From NCBI GenBank assembly GCA_963722175.1, contig CAVRKA010000004.1, forward strand, positions 1,178,001 to 1,242,000: 64,000 nucleotides of DNA, given 5' to 3'. Below, in pieces: positions 1 through 7,833 of the stretch (position 1 is its first letter; every line of letters begins with the position of its first letter). The position numbers and the translations under genes are program-made. The stretch comes from WHSW01 sp963722175 (GTDB taxonomy: Bacteria > Actinomycetota > Thermoleophilia > Solirubrobacterales > 70-9). The notes under the pieces were generated by a model. The model saw only the letters and a program-made list of their open reading frames with translations. It did no database searches and was not told the DNA's origin.

Positions 1-1
1 C

Positions 2-37
2 AACCTCACGGCCGTGGCGGTCTGCCTGCAGGTCTGA
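2..37 (+). CDS. C-terminal end of an unidentified protein (partial)
   Basis: An open frame enters from the left edge and ends at TGA 35-37, giving a tail that reads NLTAVAVCLQV. The gene lies mostly outside the window. The hydrophobic tail would suit a secreted or surface protein, but eleven residues cannot identify a family, and the frame could be chance. Confidence 0.3.
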   Translation, partial: NLTAVAVCLQV

Positions 38-98
38 TCGGAGGAGGAGGGCCGGCTGGGCGATACGCGCGTGCTCGCCTCGGTAGCGTTGCGCGACC

Positions 99-1751
99 GT
101 GGCAGGGAGTCGGAGACGTGGGCGTAGGCGTGGCCGCCCGGCTGCGCTCGCAGCCGCGCTCGCGCTGGCGACGGTCGCCGCCGCGCTGATGGCCGGCGAG
201 GGCCCGGCGCCGGCGCAGGCGCCGGCCGGCCCGAACTTCATCGTGATCATGAGCGACGACCAGGCGCCGGGGATGATGCGGGCGCTGCCGACCGTCCAGC
301 GCGAGCTCGGCGACCGCGGGACCGAGTTCGCAAACGCGTTCGCCACCTACCCGCTGTGCTGCCCCGCCCGGGCCACGCTGCTGACCGGCGAATACGCGCA
401 CAACCATGGGACGATCGGCAACAACCCGCTCAGCGGGGGCGGCTACCAGGCGCTGGTCGAACCCGGCAAGACCCTCGGGCGCTGGCTGCAGGCGAACGGC
501 TACGCGACCGCCTTCGCCGGAAAATGGCTGAACGGCCTGCGTAGCCCGCGGGCGGCGCCGCGCGGCTGGGATCAGTGGTCCGGCCTGATCGGCGAGGGTG
601 GCGACGGCCTGTCCTCCTACTACGACTTCGACATCTTCGAGCCCGACGGGACGCCCCGCCGGTACGGCGACCGGCCCGCCGACTACCAGACCGACGTCCT
701 GACCCGCGAGTACGCGCTCCCGTTGATCGACGCGCAGGCGATCGACCCGCGCCCGTTCTTCCTCTGGCTCGCCTACCACCCGCCCCACAGCGGCGTCGGG
801 CGCAACGACCTCGCGGGCCGCCGCTGCTCGGAGGGACCTCCCGACGACCGCGGCAGCAAGCAGGGGGCGATCCCGCCGAAGCGCTACGCGCGCCTGTACG
901 TCAACGCGAGGGTGCCGCGGTCGCCGTCGTTCAACGAGCGCGACGTCTCCGACAAGCCGAAGCTCGTCGCCCGCCGTCCGCCGTTGTCGAAGGACGACCT
1001 GGAGGCGATCGATCGCGACTACCGCTGCGGCCTCGCCGCGCTGCGGGCGCTCGACGACGGCGTGGGCGAGATCCTCGACGAGCTGCGCGTCACCGGCCAG
1101 CTCGCCGACACGGTGCTGATCTTCCTCACCGACCAGGGCGTGATGACGGGCGAGCACCGGATCAAGCGGGGCAAGAACCGCCCCTACGAGGAGGCGATCA
1201 ACATCCCGCTGCTGATCCGGGGGCCGGGCGTCGCGCGCGGCGGCGTCGTCGACGACCCGGTCGCCAACGCCGACCTGGCGCCGACGATCCTCGACTACGC
1301 GGGCGCCACCGTGCCCCCGGAGCTCGCGCGACCGATCGACGGAACCTCGCTCACCGGGCCGCTCTCCGGTGCGCCCGCGGACCCCGGCCGCGCGATCCTG
1401 ATCGAGGGCCGCGACAACACGGCGCGGTCGCGCCATGGCTACAAGGTGTCCTCGTACGTCGGCGTGCGGACCGCCCGCTACGCGTACTTCGAGTACCACC
1501 GGGCCAACTACGCGGCCAAGGCGGAGGGGATCGAGGCGCCGATCGGCGCCGGGCGCCGGACCGAGCGCGAGCTCTACGACCTGGTCCGCGACCCGAACCA
1601 GCTCCGCAACCTCGCTCGCGAGCCGGCCTACGGATCCGCCCGCACGCAGCTCGCCGCGCTGGTCGACCAGCTCGAGGACTGCGAGGGCCCCGAGTGCGTG
1701 GTCAGCGCCGAGGTCAGCGGGCCGCGCGGCCTGCGCAAGCCCGCGCGGTAG
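99..1751 (+). CDS. Secreted sulfatase (arylsulfatase family)
   Basis: A 550-residue hydrolase of the alkaline phosphatase/sulfatase superfamily, predicted to remove sulfate esters outside the cell. The N-terminus has an Arg-rich stretch, a hydrophobic Ala/Leu core (about residues 14-32) and an Ala-rich cleavage region, so it looks exported. NFIVIMSDD (46-54) supplies metal-binding aspartates. The sulfatase signature C-x-P-x-R is CCPAR at 87-91, so Cys87 should be converted to formylglycine. FLTDQG and GEH further on fit the second metal/active-site segment. The start is GTG with a weak upstream ribosome site; a slightly later start is possible. The natural substrate cannot be read from the sequence. 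Confidence 0.9.
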   Translation: MAGSRRRGRRRGRPAALAAALALATVAAALMAGEGPAPAQAPAGPNFIVIMSDDQAPGMMRALPTVQRELGDRGTEFANAFATYPLCCPARATLLTGEYAHNHGTIGNNPLSGGGYQALVEPGKTLGRWLQANGYATAFAGKWLNGLRSPRAAPRGWDQWSGLIGEGGDGLSSYYDFDIFEPDGTPRRYGDRPADYQTDVLTREYALPLIDAQAIDPRPFFLWLAYHPPHSGVGRNDLAGRRCSEGPPDDRGSKQGAIPPKRYARLYVNARVPRSPSFNERDVSDKPKLVARRPPLSKDDLEAIDRDYRCGLAALRALDDGVGEILDELRVTGQLADTVLIFLTDQGVMTGEHRIKRGKNRPYEEAINIPLLIRGPGVARGGVVDDPVANADLAPTILDYAGATVPPELARPIDGTSLTGPLSGAPADPGRAILIEGRDNTARSRHGYKVSSYVGVRTARYAYFEYHRANYAAKAEGIEAPIGAGRRTERELYDLVRDPNQLRNLAREPAYGSARTQLAALVDQLEDCEGPECVVSAEVSGPRGLRKPAR

Positions 1752-1820
1752 TGCGCGCAGGCACGTTCTGTGGGTCTGCGGGGCTCAAGGCGCGGGCACG
1801 GACGCCCGATACAGGGTCTG

Positions 1821-2996
1821 ATGTTCGACATCGATTCAGCGCTGCGGTTCCTGGTCGAGCGGGGCGGCTCGGACCTGCACGTCAAGGTCCCCTCGCCGCC
1901 GATGGTTCGCACCGACGGCGAGCTGATGCCCGTGCCCGACGTCGGGCCCCTGCAGCCCGAGGACACGGAGAAGGCGCTGCGCCAGATCGCCGAGCCGCTC
2001 GCGCTCGAGGAGTTCGACAACGTCGGCGAGGCGGACTTCTCGTACTCGATTCCCGGGCTCTCGCGGTTCCGGGTCAACGCCTTCCGCCAGCGGGGAAGCG
2101 TCGCGATCGCCTGTCGCGCGATCCCGTTCCAGGTCCGCACCGTCGAGGACCTCGGGTTGCCCGACGTGATCCGCACGCTCGCCGAGGAGCAGCGCGGGAT
2201 CGTGCTCGTCACCGGAACGACCGGGTCGGGCAAGTCGACGACGCTGGCCGCCATGGTCGACCACATCAACTCGACCCGCTCGCGCAACATCATCACCCTC
2301 GAGGACCCGATCGAGTACCTGCATCGCGACAAGCGCTCGATCATCAGCCAGCGCGAGGTCGGCATGGACACCGAGAGCTTCGCGCGCGCAATGCGCCGGG
2401 TCATGCGCCAGGACCCGGACGTGATCCTGATCGGCGAGATGCGCGACGAGGAGACGGTCCGCACGGCGCTCTCGGCCGCCGAGACCGGTCACCTCGTGTT
2501 CTCCACGCTGCACACGCTCGACGCCACCGAGACCGTGAACCGGATCATCGACTTCTTCCCGCCGCACCTCCAGCAGCAGGCCCGGGTGATGCTGGCCGCG
2601 ACGATCCGCGGCGTGATCGGCCAGCGCCTGGTCCGGGGGGTCGACGGCGGCCGCGTCCCGGCCTGCGAGATCCTGGTCGCCACCGGCCGGGTCCAGGACC
2701 TGATCCTCAATCCGCAGGAGACCGGCCGGCTCGGCGAGGTGATCGCCGAGGGCGAGTACTACGGGATGCAGACCTTCGACCAGGCGCTGCTCGGCCACGT
2801 CCTCGAGGGGCGCGTCGACGCCGAGCTCGCGTTCGAGGTCGCCTCCAACCCGCACGACTTCAAGCTCCTGCTCGAGGCCAAGGGCCAGCGATCGAGCGGG
2901 ATCGAGCAGGTCCTCGGCGACCAGCCCGAGTCGCCGGGTTCGCCCGCCGATCCGTTCACGGAGACGACGCCTGCCGCGTCGATCTTCGGCGGCTGA
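1821..2996 (+). CDS. pilT: PilT-type retraction ATPase
   Basis: A 391-residue hexameric secretion ATPase of the PilT/PilU family, which drives disassembly of type IV pili at the cytoplasmic membrane. The N-terminal PAS-like domain opens with SDLHVKVPSPPMVR, typical of PilT. Walker A is GTTGSGKST (about 132-140), the Asp box ITLEDPIEY follows, and Walker B is VILIGEMRDEE (about 201-211) with the His box TLHTLDA. Length matches PilT (about 350-390) rather than PilB (over 500). ATG 1821 is chosen because the family begins at this point; longer frames upstream add unrelated residues. No other pilus genes are in the window. Confidence 0.88.
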   Translation: MFDIDSALRFLVERGGSDLHVKVPSPPMVRTDGELMPVPDVGPLQPEDTEKALRQIAEPLALEEFDNVGEADFSYSIPGLSRFRVNAFRQRGSVAIACRAIPFQVRTVEDLGLPDVIRTLAEEQRGIVLVTGTTGSGKSTTLAAMVDHINSTRSRNIITLEDPIEYLHRDKRSIISQREVGMDTESFARAMRRVMRQDPDVILIGEMRDEETVRTALSAAETGHLVFSTLHTLDATETVNRIIDFFPPHLQQQARVMLAATIRGVIGQRLVRGVDGGRVPACEILVATGRVQDLILNPQETGRLGEVIAEGEYYGMQTFDQALLGHVLEGRVDAELAFEVASNPHDFKLLLEAKGQRSSGIEQVLGDQPESPGSPADPFTETTPAASIFGG

Positions 2997-3022
2997 ACGG
3001 CCGCTCCCAGCTCCGAAAACCC

Positions 3023-3052
3023 CGCTTCATTTCCTGAAGCGTTGGCTATACT
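3023..3052 (+). promoter_or_regulatory. Promoter with overlapping inverted-repeat operator for the HxlR gene
   Basis: A perfect 7-bp inverted repeat, CGCTTCA (3023-3029) and TGAAGCG (3035-3041), with a 5-base spacer sits just upstream of a good -10 box, TATACT (3047-3052). The repeat covers the -35 position, as expected for an autoregulated HxlR/MarR-type repressor. The hairpin lacks a T-run, so a terminator for pilT is less likely. Confidence 0.5.
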
Positions 3053-3101
3053 CGGAGACGAGCCGTGGCCGGTACACCACGCTCATCCGCGGTATGCAGT
3101 C

Positions 3102-3413
3102 ATGAACGAGTCCCCCTGTCCCGTCGGTTGTTGCGCCGAGATCATCTCCGGCAAGTGGACCCTCCTCGTGATCCGCGACCTCGCGGATTCCAACCGCCGC
3201 TTCTGTGAGCTCGAGCGCTCCCTCGCGGGGATCAGCCCGCGGACCCTGTCGTTGCGTCTGCGGGCGTTGGAGGAGTGCGCGATCATCGAGCGGCACACGT
3301 ACCCCGAGGTCCCACCGCGGGTCGAGTACGCGCTCACCGAGAAGGGCCGCGCGCTGGTCCCGGTGATCGAGGAGATGCGCTCCTACGGCCAGCGCTGGCT
3401 CGTCGCGGTCTAG
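3102..3413 (+). CDS. HxlR-family transcriptional regulator
   Basis: A 103-residue winged-helix DNA-binding protein. The family hallmarks are in order: an N-terminal Cys (NESPCPVGCCAEII), the helix GKWTLLVIRDL, the recognition region FCELERSLAGISPRTLSLRL and the wing YALTEKGRAL. Tandem cysteines near the N-terminus (C6, C10, C11) suggest redox or electrophile sensing, as in HypR/YodB-type members. ATG 3102 is chosen because the family starts with this Cys block. No metabolic gene is divergent from it, so only self-regulation through the upstream repeat is suggested. Confidence 0.88.
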   Translation: MNESPCPVGCCAEIISGKWTLLVIRDLADSNRRFCELERSLAGISPRTLSLRLRALEECAIIERHTYPEVPPRVEYALTEKGRALVPVIEEMRSYGQRWLVAV

Positions 3414-3475
3414 TTCCTCGCGGCGTTTCCCGGGCTGGGTGGGGGTGAGGTGGCGGGCGTCCGCCCTTTCATGCC

Positions 3476-3593
3476 CACGAGTGGTGACTTGAGCACCGTA
3501 TGGGTGCACAGATCGTCACTCGTGCCGAGTTCGCGGACGAATCTCGCCTGACGCATTGAACGGACCGATGCCCGCTGCAAGCGGGCTTGCAGT
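3476..3593. other. Gap of about 216 bases with inverted repeats before the HEPN-like gene
   Basis: Three repeats lie here. CACGAGTG (3476-3483) is repeated inverted as CACTCGTG (3517-3524). GCCCGC (3571-3576) pairs with GCGGGC (3582-3587). The overlapping CTGCAAGC (3576-3583) pairs with GCTTGCAG (3586-3593). The last two hairpins exclude each other because they share bases. No ORF here looks real. The element may be a leader that controls the gene at 3630. Confidence 0.4.
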
Positions 3594-3629
3594 GCAGGAG
3601 CGCCCCGTGGCCGGGCGAAGCCTCCTGCC

Positions 3630-5450
3630 ATGCGCGACCTTGTGGTTCGAGAGGCATTGGAGGCGGTCGCGTTCGACGCCGCCGAGCGGCTGCGGGAGCT
3701 GATCGCCGCCGGCCACGAGATTCCCTACGACGTTCGCGAGCCGGGTGACGGCTCGCCGCTCGTCCGCTACGAGCCCCGGACCGAGGACTTCGTCTACGAC
3801 CACGCCGGCGAGCTGCGCGAGCTGGACTCCTTCGGAACCGCGTGCGCGGCGATCGAGATCGCCGGGCTCGGCCGCGCCTATCTCGAGCAGATGGGGATCG
3901 GAATCCCCGAGGATGCCCGCAAGCGGGCCGAGATCGCCACCCTCGCCTTCCTCTGCCGGCTGTGGATCGGCAGCTCCGACTTCACGATCGAGGATCGCGG
4001 CCTGGCGGCCGCGATCGACGAGGTCGAGTCCGGCATGGACATCGAGGCGGGCCAGATCGAAGTGATCGTGCCGCTGCGCGGGCTGCAGATGCCGGTCGCC
4101 AAGCTTGACCTCGGATTCGCGTCGATCGTCCGCTCCGACACCGTCGACGTGCCCCCGGAGTCGCGCCTTGCCGACGGGCTCGGTGTCTCGCCCTGGGAGC
4201 CGGCGATGCTCGCGGTCGTCCTCGTCGACGAGCCCGCGGTGGACGAGCACGGCGAGCTCGCCGACGTCGGCCTGACCGCGGTCGAATCGTTCCGTCGCCT
4301 GGTCACGACCCTGCGCCTGTTCAAGGCCGGTGGCGTCGGGCTCGGCCCCCATGCCTGGACGCGGATCTCCGGCGACCGCTGGCGGCGGATCGCCACCGGC
4401 TCCGGGCGGCAGCGGCCGGGTGGCTACCGGCTGACCGAAGGCGAGCTCGGCGAGCTGGTCGCGTTCGCGCGCTCGCTGGCCGTCGCCGGAACGCCGTTCC
4501 AGCGGCTCGGCCTGGGGCGCCCCGGCTTCCCGACCACGCTCGGGCGGGCCCTGAACCGCTTCGAGGCCGGGCTCGAGCGCAACGTCGTCGTCGAGGCGCT
4601 CAACGACCATCTGCTCGCCCTGCGCTTCGTCCTCGAGGGCGGCGGTCCCGCCGGCCTCGGCCTCTCGATGCGCGTCGCCGCGCTCTGCGCCGAGCCCGAG
4701 CAGCGGGCGGAGGTCAAGGCGGTCGTCGATCGCGCGATCGGGCTCGAGCGCGAGCTGTGGAGCGGCGAGCCGGCGGCCGGCGCCGGAGCGGCCACCCCGG
4801 CCGAGACCGCCGCCGCGCTCGAGGACCTGGCCCGCGCGATCCTCAAGGACTCCGCCGCCGGACACCTGGGCTCGGACCTGCGCGTGACCGCGGACGAGGT
4901 CCTGCTCGCCGACGGCCTCGCGGTGGGCGACGGCGCCGCCGAGCAGCGCGGGTCGACCACCGAGTGGGACCTGACCCCGGTCGACCCGGACGAGGTCGAG
5001 CTTGGCGTGGAGCTCGCCCAGCTGCTGCCGGAGCAGCCGGTCGAGGAGCCCGAGGCGGTCGTCTCGGAGCCCGAGGAGGTTTCCGAGCTCGACGCGCGAA
5101 TTGAAGCTGACCCGGGCCCCGAGCACGAGCCGGAGGAGGAGTCGATGAGCAGAGCACGCGAGATCTTTGGACGGCTGGCAGGCCACGAACAGGAACCCAC
5201 CACCTCGCTCGAGCTCGTCCCCGCTCCCTCCGCCGCCGAGGGCGAACCGGAGCCCGAGGAGCGGCCGATCTACGACCAGGGTGGTCGCCCCGCGAGCCCG
5301 GTGCTGCGCCTGATCGAGGAGACGCGTGCCGAGCGCGAGGCGCGCGGCGATCGCGTCGCCGGCCTCTTCCCGCGCCCCGAGACAACGGAGTGGGACGTGC
5401 GCGACATCACCTACAACCGCAGCCGCCGCGCCAAGGTCACCCCCGAGTAA
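3630..5450 (+). CDS. Large uncharacterised protein with an Apea/HEPN-like central domain
   Basis: 606 residues; no named family can be assigned firmly. Residues about 1-235 form a mixed alpha/beta region. The part around 215-300 (VESFRRLVTTLRLFKAGGVG, then YRLTEGELGELVAF) and 300-380 (a segment starting LNRFEAGLERN, then LRFVLEG, MRVAAL and IGLERELWSG) resembles the layout of Apea-like HEPN proteins. The RNase motif R-x4-H at the end of that domain is not kept: the matching stretch reads ERELWSG. An acidic, Pro/Glu-rich linker (about 440-505) leads to a basic, conserved-looking tail ending YNRSRRAKVTPE. It is soluble and stands alone between an HxlR gene and the convergent ArsA pair. The function is unknown. 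Confidence 0.7.
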   Translation: MRDLVVREALEAVAFDAAERLRELIAAGHEIPYDVREPGDGSPLVRYEPRTEDFVYDHAGELRELDSFGTACAAIEIAGLGRAYLEQMGIGIPEDARKRAEIATLAFLCRLWIGSSDFTIEDRGLAAAIDEVESGMDIEAGQIEVIVPLRGLQMPVAKLDLGFASIVRSDTVDVPPESRLADGLGVSPWEPAMLAVVLVDEPAVDEHGELADVGLTAVESFRRLVTTLRLFKAGGVGLGPHAWTRISGDRWRRIATGSGRQRPGGYRLTEGELGELVAFARSLAVAGTPFQRLGLGRPGFPTTLGRALNRFEAGLERNVVVEALNDHLLALRFVLEGGGPAGLGLSMRVAALCAEPEQRAEVKAVVDRAIGLERELWSGEPAAGAGAATPAETAAALEDLARAILKDSAAGHLGSDLRVTADEVLLADGLAVGDGAAEQRGSTTEWDLTPVDPDEVELGVELAQLLPEQPVEEPEAVVSEPEEVSELDARIEADPGPEHEPEEESMSRAREIFGRLAGHEQEPTTSLELVPAPSAAEGEPEPEERPIYDQGGRPASPVLRLIEETRAEREARGDRVAGLFPRPETTEWDVRDITYNRSRRAKVTPE

Positions 5451-5537
5451 TCCAGAACTTCCTCCGATCACCCCAGGAAGAGCAGGTCGAGTCACCGGGC
5501 GAGACGCCCGGTGACTTCGGCCTGTTCGAACCGGTTC

Positions 5538-6689
5538 TCAGACCTGGGCGGCGATCGCGACCCGCTCCTCGCTGCCGGAGGCGAACAGGTAGCGGTTGAT
5601 CTCGATCAGCCCCGCGAGGTCGTGGACGTCGTGGTCGAGGTACGGCACCTCGATCACGACGCTCGGGCCGAGCTCCTCCGTGAGCCGCTCGATGTTGCGG
5701 CGGTCGCGCGCCGAGAGCACCTGGAAGTCGGCGAAATTCTCGATCACTCGCCGGCCGAGCCCGGGATCGCCGAGCAACTCGCGCAGCTCGGTCCGGATCT
5801 CGTCGGGGTCGGGGCCGAGCTCACCCTCGTAGTGGACCTTGTTGACGATCACGCCCCCGAACGGCATCTCAGCCTGCCCGAGCTGACGGTGGAAGTAGAC
5901 GGCTTCGGTGATCGGCTCGCCCTGCGGTGCGCAGACGACGAGGAACGAGGTCCGGTCGTCGGAGAGCAACTCGTTGACGCGCCGGGCGCGTTCGCGAAAG
6001 CCGCCGACCATGCCTCCGAACGCCTGGAAGAACTCGGCCAGGTCCTCCAGCAGGTCGGTGCCGGTGATCCGGCGCAGGACCGAGAACATCATGGAGGCCC
6101 CGCGACCGAAGACCCGCATCCCCAGCCCGGTCGGCTTCATGAACACCTGCAGCGCGCGGCCGTCGATGAACTGCAGCAGCCGGTTCGGGGCCTCGAGGAA
6201 GTCGAGCGCGTTGCGCGATGGCGGGGTGTCGAGAACGAGCAGGTCGTAGCGGCCCTCGGCGTGGATCTCGTAGAGCTTCTCCATCGCCATGTACTCCTGC
6301 GAGCCGGCGAGCGCGCTCGAGAGCTGCTGGTAGATGCGGTTGTTGAGGATCCGTTCGCGGGTCTCGTCGTCGGGCGCGTGCTCGCGGACGACCTCGTCGA
6401 AGGTCTGCTTGGCGTCGAGCATCATCGCCCACAGCTCGCCGCCGTTGGTATCGATCCCGGCGGCCTCGAACAGGGCCGGGTCGACGCGGCGCTCGGTGTT
6501 GCCGAGCTCGGGGAGCCCGAGCGAATCGGCAAGCCGCTTCGCCGGGTCGATGGTCAGCACCGCGACCCGTTTGCCACGCGCGGCCATCCCGGCGGCGATC
6601 GCCGCCGAGGTGGTCGTCTTGCCGACCCCGCCGGAGCCCGCGCAGACGCAGATCCGCTTGCCTTCCAGGAGGTCCGCGACCCCGGCCAT
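5538..6689 (-). CDS. ArsA/Get3-like ATPase, subunit lacking the signature lysine
   Basis: A 383-residue SIMIBI-class ATPase. The P-loop is AGSGGVGKTTTS (about 17-28), switch I region LTIDPAKRLADSLG, and Walker B LLVLDTPPSRNALDFL. Classical ArsA/Get3/ParA proteins have K-G-G-V-G-K; here the first Lys is Ser, so the cross-dimer lysine is absent. The stop-start overlap with the upstream ATPase (shared base 6689) implies translational coupling. The arrangement matches the paired actinobacterial Get3-like proteins Rv3679-Rv3680 of Mycobacterium tuberculosis (knowledge of the family). No arsenite-efflux gene is nearby, so an arsenic role is unlikely. Confidence 0.85.
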   Translation of the reverse strand: MAGVADLLEGKRICVCAGSGGVGKTTTSAAIAAGMAARGKRVAVLTIDPAKRLADSLGLPELGNTERRVDPALFEAAGIDTNGGELWAMMLDAKQTFDEVVREHAPDDETRERILNNRIYQQLSSALAGSQEYMAMEKLYEIHAEGRYDLLVLDTPPSRNALDFLEAPNRLLQFIDGRALQVFMKPTGLGMRVFGRGASMMFSVLRRITGTDLLEDLAEFFQAFGGMVGGFRERARRVNELLSDDRTSFLVVCAPQGEPITEAVYFHRQLGQAEMPFGGVIVNKVHYEGELGPDPDEIRTELRELLGDPGLGRRVIENFADFQVLSARDRRNIERLTEELGPSVVIEVPYLDHDVHDLAGLIEINRYLFASGSEERVAIAAQV

Positions 6690-7615
6690 CAGACGGCCAC
6701 CAGGTCGGCGAGGGCGCCGATCTCGTCGATGCCGAGCTCGGGCTCGAACAGGTAGGGAAGCGTGCTCACCGGGGCCTCGCAGATCTCCTCGAGCCGGGCG
6801 AGCTGCTCGAGCTGGGCGCGGGCGCGACGCGACTCGGTGATCGCCGCCCGGCAGGCGGCGCGCGTCGGTGGCGTCGCCCGGGCCGCGGCGAGCGCGATCT
6901 CGGCGACGTCGTCCTCGGCGAAGCGCTCCGGGTAGAGGCCGTTGCAGAAGATCCGGTCGACTCCCACTCCGACCTCGTCGGCGAGGGCGCGCTCCAGCGA
7001 TGCGGTCTCGTTGACCGGCATCTCCTCGGGCAGGGCGACCACCGCGACGCCGGTGCGCTTGCGGTTGCGGATGAAGCTGTCGAGCGTTTCGGCCTGATTG
7101 CGGATCGGGCCGACCCGGGCGATGTTGGCGAAGGTGCGCGGGGTCTGCAGGAAGCCGACTCCGTGCCCGGTCGCCGGAGCGTCGACGACCACGAGGTCAT
7201 AGCGGTGCCCGCCCCGCGCCTTGCGCTCCTCGAGCGTCAGCTCCCAGATCTTGCCGATCGTCACCAGCTCCTTGAGGCCGGGGGTGGCGGCGGCGAGGTA
7301 GTTGAAGATCCGCGAGCGGAACAGCAGGTCGCGCATCGGCTTCACCTTCAGCTGCAGGAGCACGTACTCGCGCATCGACTCGTCTGGGTCGATCGAGATC
7401 GTCCACAGGTTCTTGTGCATCTCAACCTCGTGGAACCCGACGTGGCCGCTGTGGAACACGTGCGAGAGGTGCTCCTGGGCGCCGACTTCGCAGAGGATCG
7501 TTCGCTGGCCGCGCTCGGCGGCAGCCAGCGCCAGCGCCAGCGCCACCGTTGACTTGCCGACGCCCCCCTTGCCGGTGACGAACACCAGGCGCTTGTCGAG
7601 CAAGCTAGTGCGCAC
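6689..7615 (-). CDS. ArsA/Get3-like ATPase, subunit with the full deviant Walker A motif
   Basis: A 308-residue partner of the ATPase at 5538. It starts at GTG 7615 and has VTGKGGVGKSTVALALALAA (about 13-32), with the signature lysine present, LCEVGAQEHL in place of the usual switch I, and Walker B LVVVDAPATGHGVGFL. It is first in the operon and ends on the start codon of the second subunit. The pair probably forms a heterodimer that acts as a soluble P-loop switch; client proteins are not evident from the context. It is divergent from parA across the hairpin-rich gap. Confidence 0.85.
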   Translation of the reverse strand: MRTSLLDKRLVFVTGKGGVGKSTVALALALAAAERGQRTILCEVGAQEHLSHVFHSGHVGFHEVEMHKNLWTISIDPDESMREYVLLQLKVKPMRDLLFRSRIFNYLAAATPGLKELVTIGKIWELTLEERKARGGHRYDLVVVDAPATGHGVGFLQTPRTFANIARVGPIRNQAETLDSFIRNRKRTGVAVVALPEEMPVNETASLERALADEVGVGVDRIFCNGLYPERFAEDDVAEIALAAARATPPTRAACRAAITESRRARAQLEQLARLEEICEAPVSTLPYLFEPELGIDEIGALADLVAV

Positions 7616-7633
7616 GACCGCAGGTACGGGTGT

Positions 7634-7770
7634 GCTCAGGCGAGCGAAAGCCGAGCATGACCAGGACGCAGGGAGCGCGAATAGCCGTGTGCTATTCGCG
7701 CGACCGAGGACGCAGCCAGGCGACGGCTTGCAGCCGCCTGAGTGCGGGCGTACTTGCGGACGGGCGCACT
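7634..7770. ncRNA. Candidate structured RNA: four consecutive hairpins upstream of parA
   Basis: Between divergent genes lie four back-to-back inverted repeats. H1: GCTCAGGC (7634-7641) with GCCGAGC (7650-7656), one bulge. H2: a perfect 10-bp stem, GCGCGAATAG (7675-7684) with CTATTCGCGC (7692-7701), 7-base loop. H3: CAGGCG (7717-7722) with CGCCTG (7735-7740), plus an inner GCT/AGC. H4: AGTGCG (7741-7746) with CGCACT (7765-7770). The phrase GGACGCAG occurs on each side of H2 (7664-7671 and 7708-7715). I do not recognise a known RNA class. It could be a leader for parA, a small RNA, or a repeat element. Confidence 0.45.
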
Positions 7771-7833
7771 AAACACCGTCGCCATCATTGCAGGGGAAGG
7801 AAAGCCGCCAGTGCGTGCGAATAAGCGCGAACG

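Noticed and set aside
3476..3600. Known riboswitch (cyclic-di-GMP or cyclic-di-AMP) before the HEPN-like gene
   Set aside because: I could not place the conserved cores of those classes; only unassigned hairpins are seen.
3516..5495. Long open frame (659 codons) on the minus strand opposite the HEPN-like gene
   Set aside because: High-GC shadow: Arg/Gly/Ala-rich, no start signals, and the plus-strand frame has the GC3 pattern of a gene.
5538..7615. Arsenite efflux (arsA) assignment
   Set aside because: No arsB, arsD or arsR is present, and the motif pattern fits the paired actinobacterial Get3-like proteins.
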